Source of the DNA: Bacteroidota bacterium
GTDB lineage: Bacteria; Bacteroidota; Bacteroidia; Sphingobacteriales; Sphingobacteriaceae
Reading direction: 5' to 3'
Assembly: GCA_013289045.1 (NCBI GenBank)
Contig: JABDAU010000006.1
Coordinates: 1 to 64,000, forward strand
DNA: 64,000 nucleotides
Positions 55,476 to 62,861 of this stretch are shown one piece after another. The position numbers and the translations under genes were made by a program. The number at the start of each line of letters is the position of its first letter. Position 1 is the first letter of the stretch. The notes beneath the pieces were generated by a model, which saw nothing but the letters and a program-made list of their open reading frames with translations, had not been told where the DNA came from and searched no databases.

Positions 55476-56021
55476 ATGGCAAAACGGGAAACTTTATTAC
55501 AAAAAATAAAAAGCATTGAGCAAGCTGATTTTCATACAGCCGATATAACCTTAAGGTATGCACTAAGCCACATTAACAAAAGGGTGAATACCAGGGAGCA
55601 AAAGGTATTAATAGCAGCGGCGCTTAACGAACTGGTGCATAAAAAAAAGCTGGTTATTCTGGGCTATCTGATCAATACGGGCGAAATATACCTGGTGCCT
55701 GAATGTTACAGGAAGGATGTAAGTGCTGTACAGAAACTGATTGCAGATGCTTTGAAAAAAATAATCCGGTGGGATAATATAACCAACGAGGTAATGCTGA
55801 TGGATGACCAACTGATTAACCTGTATACGGTCAGGATAAGCTGCATTATACTTGAAGATGCTTTAGTATACAGCCTGCTCACAGGCGGCAGGCTAAAAAT
55901 GCCTTTTAATGAGTACCGGTATGTTAAACTGCAGAAGCAGATACAAACCGAAGAGTTTTCGTCAGCGATCGATTACAATGGAGGAATAAGCCCGGTAATT
56001 GTGAAATGTAAAGACCGGTAG
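55476..56021 (+). CDS. eCIS-locus protein of unknown function (181 aa)
   Basis: No family was recognised. The N-terminal half is helical and looks like a compact winged-helix-type arrangement (LRYALSHINKRVNTREQKVL, ALNELVHKKKLVILGYLINT), though no DNA-binding signature is convincing. The C-terminal half is mixed (VMLMDDQLINLYTVRISCII). It lies 15 bases after the ATPase and 27 bases before the DUF4157 cargo gene. A role as cargo chaperone, adaptor or immunity-like protein would fit the position; none is shown by the sequence. Confidence 0.6.
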   Translation: MAKRETLLQKIKSIEQADFHTADITLRYALSHINKRVNTREQKVLIAAALNELVHKKKLVILGYLINTGEIYLVPECYRKDVSAVQKLIADALKKIIRWDNITNEVMLMDDQLINLYTVRISCIILEDALVYSLLTGGRLKMPFNEYRYVKLQKQIQTEEFSSAIDYNGGISPVIVKCKDR

Positions 56022-56048
56022 TATAATCGAATATAAACATAATGCACT

Positions 56049-57941
56049 ATGAATCAAAAATCTTCCACACGGCAGCATAAAAAGGCTGAAACCGGCCCGG
56101 CGCCTAAAGCCGGCGGCGAGAGTTTTTACTTGCAGGACCATCGCCCTAAAACAACAGCGCAGCTTAAACCGGGTGCAAATACAGCGGGCGGAACTACAGG
56201 TGGTGAAAGCCAGTCTAACCTGCCCGCGCAATTAAAAAACGGCATAGAAAAGCTTTCGGGCATTTCTATGGATGATGTAAAGGTGCATTACAACTCCGGT
56301 AAGCCGGCGCAATTACAGGCGCATGCCTATGCGCAAGGGACAGATATTCATATGGCGCCTGGCCAGGAAAAACATTTACCGCACGAGGCCTGGCATGTGG
56401 TGCAGCAAAAGCAGGGCAGGGTAAAACCTACTATGCAAATGAAAGGGAATGTCCCGGTTAATGACAATAAGGGTTTGGAGGCTGAAGCCGATGCCATGGG
56501 TGCTAAAGCAAACCAATATACGGGAGAGATAGTTCAGTCGAAATCAATTTCAAAAATGGCAGCGTCGATTATTCAACGAAAACAAATTGAAGCGCAAATT
56601 AACGGGGTAACTCATCTGGTGCTGGCAAAGGGAGGTTCCATATTTGAAGGGGCGGAATATCGTCAGGTAACACATGGCACAACGCTGATAATTGATAACG
56701 GACAAAAGCTTCGTTCGCGCCGCGGCCCGAACCAGGAAACGCATACCGAGGAGGATAGACAAGGCGAACAAAACAACAGGTGGATTAAAGTAATTAGTGT
56801 TAATGGCGCTGAAGTGCCGGATGATGTATATGTAAGGGCGGATACTGTTGTTGTAAACGATGTGAGGGATGTTGCACCATCAGGACCCGTAGGCCCTACC
56901 AGGGCGCGACCCATTGGTCGGGACAGCCATCTGGCCGGGCCAACCAGGGCGCTTAGCCCACAAGACCAGGCCAGGTGGAATAAGTTGGGTAAATACACCA
57001 GCCTTACCGTTGCAGCACCTGAAAAGCAGCCAATTAGTAAAGTTCCGGGCTTTGACCATTCCGAATACCCTCAGGCCGCCCAGCAATATATAGACCAATT
57101 CGAGATCATTAGTAAAAGAACATTTGATAATAAGATCAACGAAATAGCTTATGGTATTATGAGGTTAGGTCAATACAGCTGCATCGTTTCCGAAGTTGGC
57201 AAAAGCAATTTTTGGCTAACCGGTAAGGTTCTTGATCAGGTTAGAAGACTTGGGGGTGCTCCGCCAACCATGGTAATTTCCTTGCCGGTAAAAGAAAAGG
57301 GAGCTCTGGACCAAAGAATAGCAGGGCAATACGCTGCGCGTTTAGAAAATGCCGGGCATATTGTATTTATAGACGATGGCTCATATTCGGGTAACCAATT
57401 GGTTAAGTTTATTAACAACGTTATAGGTGAAGCAAACATTCCTCATAGCGTCGGGCTAGTAGCCAGTACAGATGAAGCAACAGGGAAAATAGCCAACAGG
57501 GAAGGAAGTCCTACCACATGGCTGGCTAACCCACACCGAATAGGCACATTTGGTGGCGGTATGGATACGGCCTATCGTAGTTTAAAGTTGGCTGTACATC
57601 ATGATAACCCTGATAAACGAAAGGAGCCGGCAGACGGGGACGCACTGGCAGCACTTCATTATAAAGTGCCCGATTACGCATCAGTTAGACATAAACTACT
57701 GGTTGGAACGTCAGGCAAGCCAGGGCCTGTTACAGGGTACGTCCAGGGATCGGGGATGCCAATCCGTGTACACGGGAAAGATCACATAATAGGCTATAAT
57801 AATGGTGTTGAACCTTATAAAAATCTTGATTTTTTACGGGCAATTGATAAGGAAGGATCTTTGGCTAATATGGGAATAGAGGATTTCGCTCCGGCCCCGG
57901 CAAAAAAAGGATTTGGAAATCTTAATTCTAAATTTATATAG
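56049..57941 (+). CDS. DUF4157 (eCIS core) cargo protein with PRTase-like C-terminal domain
   Basis: This 630-residue protein is the probable main effector. The N-terminus has a short signature YLQDHRPKTTAQLK (about 27-40). The DUF4157 domain (about 58-155) includes the HExxH motif at 112-116 (HEAWHVVQQKQG) and the trailing LEAEADAMGAKA. A middle basic/Pro-rich linker (about 220-330) leads to a C-terminal domain. There, HIVFIDDGSYSGNQLVKF (about 437-454) resembles the PRPP-binding loop of type I phosphoribosyltransferases, with SIMxLP-type strands before it (PTMVISLPVK). DUF4157 marks eCIS-loaded toxins. The C-terminal activity, perhaps nucleotide- or ADP-ribose-related, is inference. Confidence 0.82.
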   Translation: MNQKSSTRQHKKAETGPAPKAGGESFYLQDHRPKTTAQLKPGANTAGGTTGGESQSNLPAQLKNGIEKLSGISMDDVKVHYNSGKPAQLQAHAYAQGTDIHMAPGQEKHLPHEAWHVVQQKQGRVKPTMQMKGNVPVNDNKGLEAEADAMGAKANQYTGEIVQSKSISKMAASIIQRKQIEAQINGVTHLVLAKGGSIFEGAEYRQVTHGTTLIIDNGQKLRSRRGPNQETHTEEDRQGEQNNRWIKVISVNGAEVPDDVYVRADTVVVNDVRDVAPSGPVGPTRARPIGRDSHLAGPTRALSPQDQARWNKLGKYTSLTVAAPEKQPISKVPGFDHSEYPQAAQQYIDQFEIISKRTFDNKINEIAYGIMRLGQYSCIVSEVGKSNFWLTGKVLDQVRRLGGAPPTMVISLPVKEKGALDQRIAGQYAARLENAGHIVFIDDGSYSGNQLVKFINNVIGEANIPHSVGLVASTDEATGKIANREGSPTTWLANPHRIGTFGGGMDTAYRSLKLAVHHDNPDKRKEPADGDALAALHYKVPDYASVRHKLLVGTSGKPGPVTGYVQGSGMPIRVHGKDHIIGYNNGVEPYKNLDFLRAIDKEGSLANMGIEDFAPAPAKKGFGNLNSKFI

Positions 57942-58017
57942 TTTAATGACGGGTTATGTTCATCGTTGATGAGGTATTGAACGACTTTAACAGCGGTGAG
58001 CACTAAAAACGTTTGCT

Positions 58018-58620
58018 TCACTTATACATCCAAACCGTATAATCGCCATCGCAATAATTATCCTGCAATATCACCTTATTGCTTAGGGTGTAGCAATACT
58101 TCATAATATTATAAACATCGTAAGACACCAAAACACCCCCGGGGTCGTTCATTTTGCTCAGCAGGTTAAACCCAAATGCTATGCGACTGGCATTGAACAG
58201 GCAGCTTATCATTTTATAGATAAAATCCGGCTCGCCGGAGTGATAATTAAGGCTTCCGCTGGCTAAAACATAGTCGGCCGCGGGCAGTTCGGCTACCGAG
58301 AAATCGCCCATATAAAAAGACGTTTGAGGCAGGTGCGCATACCGGGCAGATGCTATTGCTAAAATTTCTTCAACCTGGTCAATTCCTGAATATTTCAGCG
58401 TGGGGTATTTGTCAACCAGATATGCACTTAAATCTCCGTGGCCACAGCCTATATCCAATACTGAGCAATTATTCATATCGCCAATACCAGCCAGCATGGC
58501 AAACCGTAATAACTGGCCTTCATCATTATGCCAGCCCAGGGCCTGGCTGGTACCTTCGCCAAATTCTTTCGCCCGCATTTCATGATAAAGTTTTATAACG
58601 GTCTTGTCGATAATATTCAT
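58018..58620 (-). CDS. class I SAM-dependent methyltransferase
   Basis: This 200-residue methyltransferase has the SAM-binding motif I VLDIGCGHGDLSAYL (about 54-68), the acidic motif II end in YSGIDQVEEILAIA, and the later DYVLASGSLNYH. The substrate is unknown. It is the only gene on the minus strand within the injection-system region, placed between two cargo-like genes, so it may modify a particle protein or confer self-protection, or be unrelated. The 76 bases to the convergent DUF4157 gene contain no clear terminator. Confidence 0.85.
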   Translation of the reverse strand: MNIIDKTVIKLYHEMRAKEFGEGTSQALGWHNDEGQLLRFAMLAGIGDMNNCSVLDIGCGHGDLSAYLVDKYPTLKYSGIDQVEEILAIASARYAHLPQTSFYMGDFSVAELPAADYVLASGSLNYHSGEPDFIYKMISCLFNASRIAFGFNLLSKMNDPGGVLVSYDVYNIMKYCYTLSNKVILQDNYCDGDYTVWMYK

Positions 58621-58799
58621 ATTGTTAAGGTTTAAGTGTGATGGCGATTTGTAAAAATAAGCAGGAATATTATATAACCGAATTTTAAATTAACAGCGGT
58701 TTTGTTATCGGATATTTCATATATTTAAATATTGCTTTTCTATTGTCTAATCCCCTGGCAAGGAAAAAGTTACTACCCAACCTTATCATACATATTACC

Positions 58800-59405
58800 A
58801 TGAGTGAATACGCAAACAAATCGGCAGAGAATAGAAGCATCGGAGTTTCTGATGATCATACAGTTCAACAATATAAAGCTAAATCTGCAATTCAGCTGGC
58901 CGACAACCGGCCTGCAGTAGTGGCACAAAGAAAAGTGCAGGCGGTTAGTAAAAATAGCAACGCCTTAATTAACGGAATGACAACACAATTTATGATGAAG
59001 CGCTCCGGCAGAGTTCAAGGTAACCTTAACGATTTGGGGAGCATTAATAATGCTACACAGGTATTTACCCATGGAACAGTAAGCAGAACGGTACACATAG
59101 GTCAGCTCCGGCACTTTTTAGGGACAGGTGATCTGTATAGTTTACGCGAAAGAATGCTGGAAGATATTGGCGGAAACTCCAAGGGCCATCAGCATATAAC
59201 CGGTAATGCAAGCCTTTTGGATATTTATTATCAGGTATGCGATTTACTGGGGATAGGTAGAGATCAGATAAATCTGGACGGTATCTCCAAATCTACGGAG
59301 GATGAAAGTTCTGACAAGGGTGGCGGTGGTGGCGGCGGCGAATCCAAAGGCGGGGATAATGGCCACACCGGAGGAGGGGGCGGAACCTCTGCAATAACTG
59401 TATAG
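58800..59405 (+). CDS. small putative eCIS cargo with RPxxxAQ signature and Gly-rich tail (201 aa)
   Basis: Residues 31-46 read IQLADNRPAVVAQRKV. This DNRPxxxxQRKxQ pattern is frequent at the N-terminus of DUF4157-linked proteins in Bacteroidetes injection loci, and here resembles the DHRPKTTAQLK of the larger cargo. A middle region (about 60-165) with His-rich KGHQHITGN and several helices may be the active part. The last 35 residues are Ser/Asp/Gly-rich with runs of glycine. The ATG was chosen over an upstream TTG that would add 19 residues. No DUF4157 domain or known toxin motif is present. Confidence 0.65.
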   Translation: MSEYANKSAENRSIGVSDDHTVQQYKAKSAIQLADNRPAVVAQRKVQAVSKNSNALINGMTTQFMMKRSGRVQGNLNDLGSINNATQVFTHGTVSRTVHIGQLRHFLGTGDLYSLRERMLEDIGGNSKGHQHITGNASLLDIYYQVCDLLGIGRDQINLDGISKSTEDESSDKGGGGGGGESKGGDNGHTGGGGGTSAITV

Positions 59406-59514
59406 CTTTACTTAACGCAATTATTGATGCGATGGTAAATCGGGCAAAAAAGAATGCATAATGGTTGTTTGCTTTTATCGCTTAACAACTAATAGAAATA
59501 CTAAAACGCCGGTG

Positions 59515-60009
59515 TCAGGCCATACGTTTATTCACAACATATGTTCTGAAAAAATACCTCCAGGGCATGGCCACTATAGGTAATATAACCATCATAAACA
59601 CATGGGTCGTGCCCTCAACCGGCGAACCGGTTAATTCATTTTTCGTCCATAATGGAAATGCTACAACAAATAGCCAGGTGATTTTATAGATGATCTCAAG
59701 CAGTACAATAGGCAACATTTTTAGCGGATTGATTATCCCTATCCAGGATATAGCGCCGTATCCTAACCATACACACCAGGCAGTAGCATCTGTCACACCC
59801 CAATTGCCTTTGTGATTTAAAATATGTGTCCAGGAGTCATAGGAAAGAAATATGAACATTAAAGTATAGAGAATTCTTAATAGATAGATATTGATTTTCG
59901 GAACGCCATCATAACGTTCATGATCCTGTTTGAATATATTCGATAAACTAAAGCGTGATGAAGGTTGATTACCATCGGTTGATGGTGTGGTGGAATTGAT
60001 TGATTGCAT
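59515..60009 (-). CDS. integral membrane protein of unknown function (164 aa)
   Basis: After a soluble N-terminus of about 40 residues, four hydrophobic helices are visible (around LLRILYTLMFIFL, ATAWCVWLGYGAISWIGIIN, LPIVLLEIIYKITWLFVVAF, and VFMMVILPIVAMPWRYFF). The type resembles small conserved Bacteroidetes membrane proteins without assigned function. It lies just outside the injection locus on the opposite strand. A holin-like release role was considered but nothing specific supports it. Confidence 0.7.
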   Translation of the reverse strand: MQSINSTTPSTDGNQPSSRFSLSNIFKQDHERYDGVPKINIYLLRILYTLMFIFLSYDSWTHILNHKGNWGVTDATAWCVWLGYGAISWIGIINPLKMLPIVLLEIIYKITWLFVVAFPLWTKNELTGSPVEGTTHVFMMVILPIVAMPWRYFFRTYVVNKRMA

Positions 60010-60301
60010 GTGAGTTGGTTTTTTCTAAATATACTTTAATTTACCGGTAAACTAATATAAATTCCGGTCGCTTTGATTGATCACGTCAAGTATTTCAGAA
60101 TTAAGTTTTTGATATTCAGGAACAAGGTGCTCAATGGCTTCGGAACGCTTGCTTTACTGCCTACCGAAACAAGTGCGTTTCAAACAAATGGCTACTGAAG
60201 CAGGTGCAGATCATTAATTAATTATTCATTATTTATTAATCGCTTGCTTATACATTTATTGGGATACTGCTTAATAAACGACACCAAACCATAATAACCA
60301 A

Positions 60302-62680
60302 ATGAAAATAAGTAAAAGCGTTAGAATCTCCATCCTGTTATTACTCGTCTGCTCTTATGGATGGGCTCAGCGTTACAAACAAGTTACCAATGGGGTAAAT
60401 GCAACAGTTGGTAAAGTTGATATTAGTGTCCAATTCTATTCGCCCGATCTGGTGAGGATATTAAAGTCTCCCGCAGGCGTTCCATTTGAGAAGAAAAGTC
60501 TTTCCGTAATTAAAGTTCCTGGAGTAACCATCTTGAAAATTGCTCAATCCGGCAATATTTTAAATATTGATAGTAAAATCACCCGCGTAAAACTTGACCT
60601 TAAAACCGGGCAAATTCAGTTTTACAACTATGCCGGCAGTTTATTATTAGCAGAGAAGCAGGGTGGTTTGCAATTTATTCCCACAAAAGATTCTACAATT
60701 AACACATTTAAAGTTAGCCAGGTATTTGATTTAAAATATGATGAAGCTATATATGGTTTAGGCCAGCACCAGGCAGGCACTATGAACCAGCGTTATCAAA
60801 ACATTGCACTTAAACAAAATAATATGCAGATAGCAATACCTGTTTTTTATTCGGTGAAAGGATACGCTGTTTTTTGGGATAATTATTCAACAACTATTTT
60901 TAATGATGATAAAACCGGTACATCTTTTACATCACAGATAGGTGATTGTGCAGATTATTACTTTGTTAATGGGGGCACAGCGGATAAAACCATTGCTAAT
61001 TTACGCGATTTAACGGGGCAGGCGCCAATGTTGCCAAAATGGGTATTTGGGTTCTTTCAAAGCCGCGAGCGTTATAAATCTCAATACCAATCGGTAGATG
61101 TGTTAAAAAAATACCGTGAATTGCATGTGCCAATAGACGGCATGGTGCAGGATTGGCAGTATTGGGGCGCTGATGATCATTTTTGGAACTCAACAGAATT
61201 TGGTAACCCCTTATTCCCTGATCCTAAAGCAATGGTAGACAGTATCCATAGCTTACATGGGCACATGATAATTTCTGTATGGCCATCGTTTGGTGATAGT
61301 ACAAAAATATATCAGGACATGAAAAGGCATGGATTTTTATATACTAATGTTTTAACCTATCCTTCTAAAACATTCGTTCGGCTATATGATCCTTTTAACC
61401 CCAATGCGCGTGACCTGTATTGGAGCTATATAAAGAAGAATCTTTTAGCGGTAGGATTGGATGGCTGGTGGCTTGATGCCACGGAGCCGGAACACTCGTT
61501 CCCGGAAGAAAGTAACGATAATACGCCTACTTATTTGGGTACATACAGCCGCGTTCATAATGCCTATCCATTAATGACAACAGGCGGAGTATATCATCAC
61601 CAGCGCGAAACCACATCAGCTAAACGTGTAGTTATTTTAACGCGATCAGCATTTGCAGGCCAGCAGCGCAATGCAGCTATCAACTGGTCGGGCGATGTAA
61701 CGTCCAGCTGGGACATTTTCCGTAAGCAAATATCCGGCGGATTAAATTTATCGTTAAGCGGGATGCCTTACTGGAACAGTGATATTGGCGGATTTTTCTC
61801 TGGTCGGAATTATCCCAATGGCATAAAGGACGTTGCTTTCCAGGAGTTGTATACCCGTTGGTTTGAGTTTGCGGCCTTCTGCCCGATATTTCGTTCGCAC
61901 GGTACAGATGCGCCGAGAGAGATCTTCCAGTTTGGCCAAAAAGGTTACTGGGCGTATGATGCACAAGAAAAATTCCTGAACCTGCGTTACCGGTTACTGC
62001 CTTATAACTATTCAAATGCCTGGGCGGTAACTTCAAATGCATCAACCATGATGCGTGCACTCGTAATGGATTTTGCAGGCGATAAAAATGTATATGATAT
62101 TAATAATGAATATATGTTTGGTAAAGCATTTTTAGTTTGTCCGGTTACCGATTCATTATATACAAACCGTGCAAATGGTGCCGCCATAGCTGATTTTAGC
62201 AAGATAAAAACACAAAAGGTGTACCTGCCCGCAGGCGCCGGCTGGTTTGATTTCTGGAATGGGAAAAAATATGAAGGTGGACAGGAAATAGAAAGAGAAG
62301 TTCCGGTTGATATTATGCCGTTGTATGTTAAAGCAGGTTCAATTGTGCCTATGGGGCCATTTGTTCAATATGCTACAGAAAAAACCGACCCGATTGAAAT
62401 CAGGATTTATCCCGGGGCCAATGGAACTTTTGACTTGTATGAGGATGAAAATGATAATTACAACTATGAGAAGGGGAAATATTCTCTCATTAATTTAAAG
62501 TGGGATGATGCTTTGAGGATATTAACTATCAGTGACCGCAAGCGAGGCTATAAGGGGATGCCCCAGGGCCATATCTTTAATATTGTGATTGTAAAAGATG
62601 ATAAGGGGGCAGGATTAGATCCGGCGAAGCCGGCAAAACAAATAAGCTATACCGGCAAAAAGATAGTAATTAAGATATAG
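60302..62680 (+). CDS. secreted GH31-family alpha-glycosidase (probable alpha-xylosidase)
   Basis: This 792-residue enzyme has a signal peptide ending YGWAQ. Residues about 25-230 form the N-terminal beta-sandwich (YGLGQHQAGTMNQRYQNI), followed by the TIM barrel. The presumed catalytic nucleophile is Asp392 in GWWLDATEPE. Other family blocks are VILTRSAFAGQQRNAAINWS, GMPYWNSDIGGFFSGRNYPN and FRSHGTDAPREIFQFG. The WLDATEPE form is common in alpha-xylosidase-like GH31 members, which act on xyloglucan fragments, though alpha-glucosidase activity is also possible. The 292 bases before it are AT-rich without other features. Confidence 0.9.
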   Translation: MKISKSVRISILLLLVCSYGWAQRYKQVTNGVNATVGKVDISVQFYSPDLVRILKSPAGVPFEKKSLSVIKVPGVTILKIAQSGNILNIDSKITRVKLDLKTGQIQFYNYAGSLLLAEKQGGLQFIPTKDSTINTFKVSQVFDLKYDEAIYGLGQHQAGTMNQRYQNIALKQNNMQIAIPVFYSVKGYAVFWDNYSTTIFNDDKTGTSFTSQIGDCADYYFVNGGTADKTIANLRDLTGQAPMLPKWVFGFFQSRERYKSQYQSVDVLKKYRELHVPIDGMVQDWQYWGADDHFWNSTEFGNPLFPDPKAMVDSIHSLHGHMIISVWPSFGDSTKIYQDMKRHGFLYTNVLTYPSKTFVRLYDPFNPNARDLYWSYIKKNLLAVGLDGWWLDATEPEHSFPEESNDNTPTYLGTYSRVHNAYPLMTTGGVYHHQRETTSAKRVVILTRSAFAGQQRNAAINWSGDVTSSWDIFRKQISGGLNLSLSGMPYWNSDIGGFFSGRNYPNGIKDVAFQELYTRWFEFAAFCPIFRSHGTDAPREIFQFGQKGYWAYDAQEKFLNLRYRLLPYNYSNAWAVTSNASTMMRALVMDFAGDKNVYDINNEYMFGKAFLVCPVTDSLYTNRANGAAIADFSKIKTQKVYLPAGAGWFDFWNGKKYEGGQEIEREVPVDIMPLYVKAGSIVPMGPFVQYATEKTDPIEIRIYPGANGTFDLYEDENDNYNYEKGKYSLINLKWDDALRILTISDRKRGYKGMPQGHIFNIVIVKDDKGAGLDPAKPAKQISYTGKKIVIKI

Positions 62681-62861
62681 AGGGTTAATAAAATCAATAA
62701 AGTAAGCTAAGATTTTTATTACCGCCGCGCTAATTATTTTTTTATTAAGAATTAATTAACACCGTTGCATTTTTTTGTACTAACCGATTATTGAATCATT
62801 ATACACTAATATAATATGGCAGCACATCGGCCCTGATCAGTCATTTTTAATAAGCCGATAA

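Noticed and set aside
30984-59405. Prophage or phage tail-derived bacteriocin
   Set aside because: No capsid, portal, terminase, integrase, holin or endolysin genes were found. CIS_TMP, DUF4255, the AAA+ ATPase and DUF4157 cargo place it with extracellular injection systems.
59515-60009. Membrane protein as a holin for particle release
   Set aside because: It has four helices and a long soluble N-terminus, with no holin features. It is on the opposite strand outside the cluster, so the link is only proximity.
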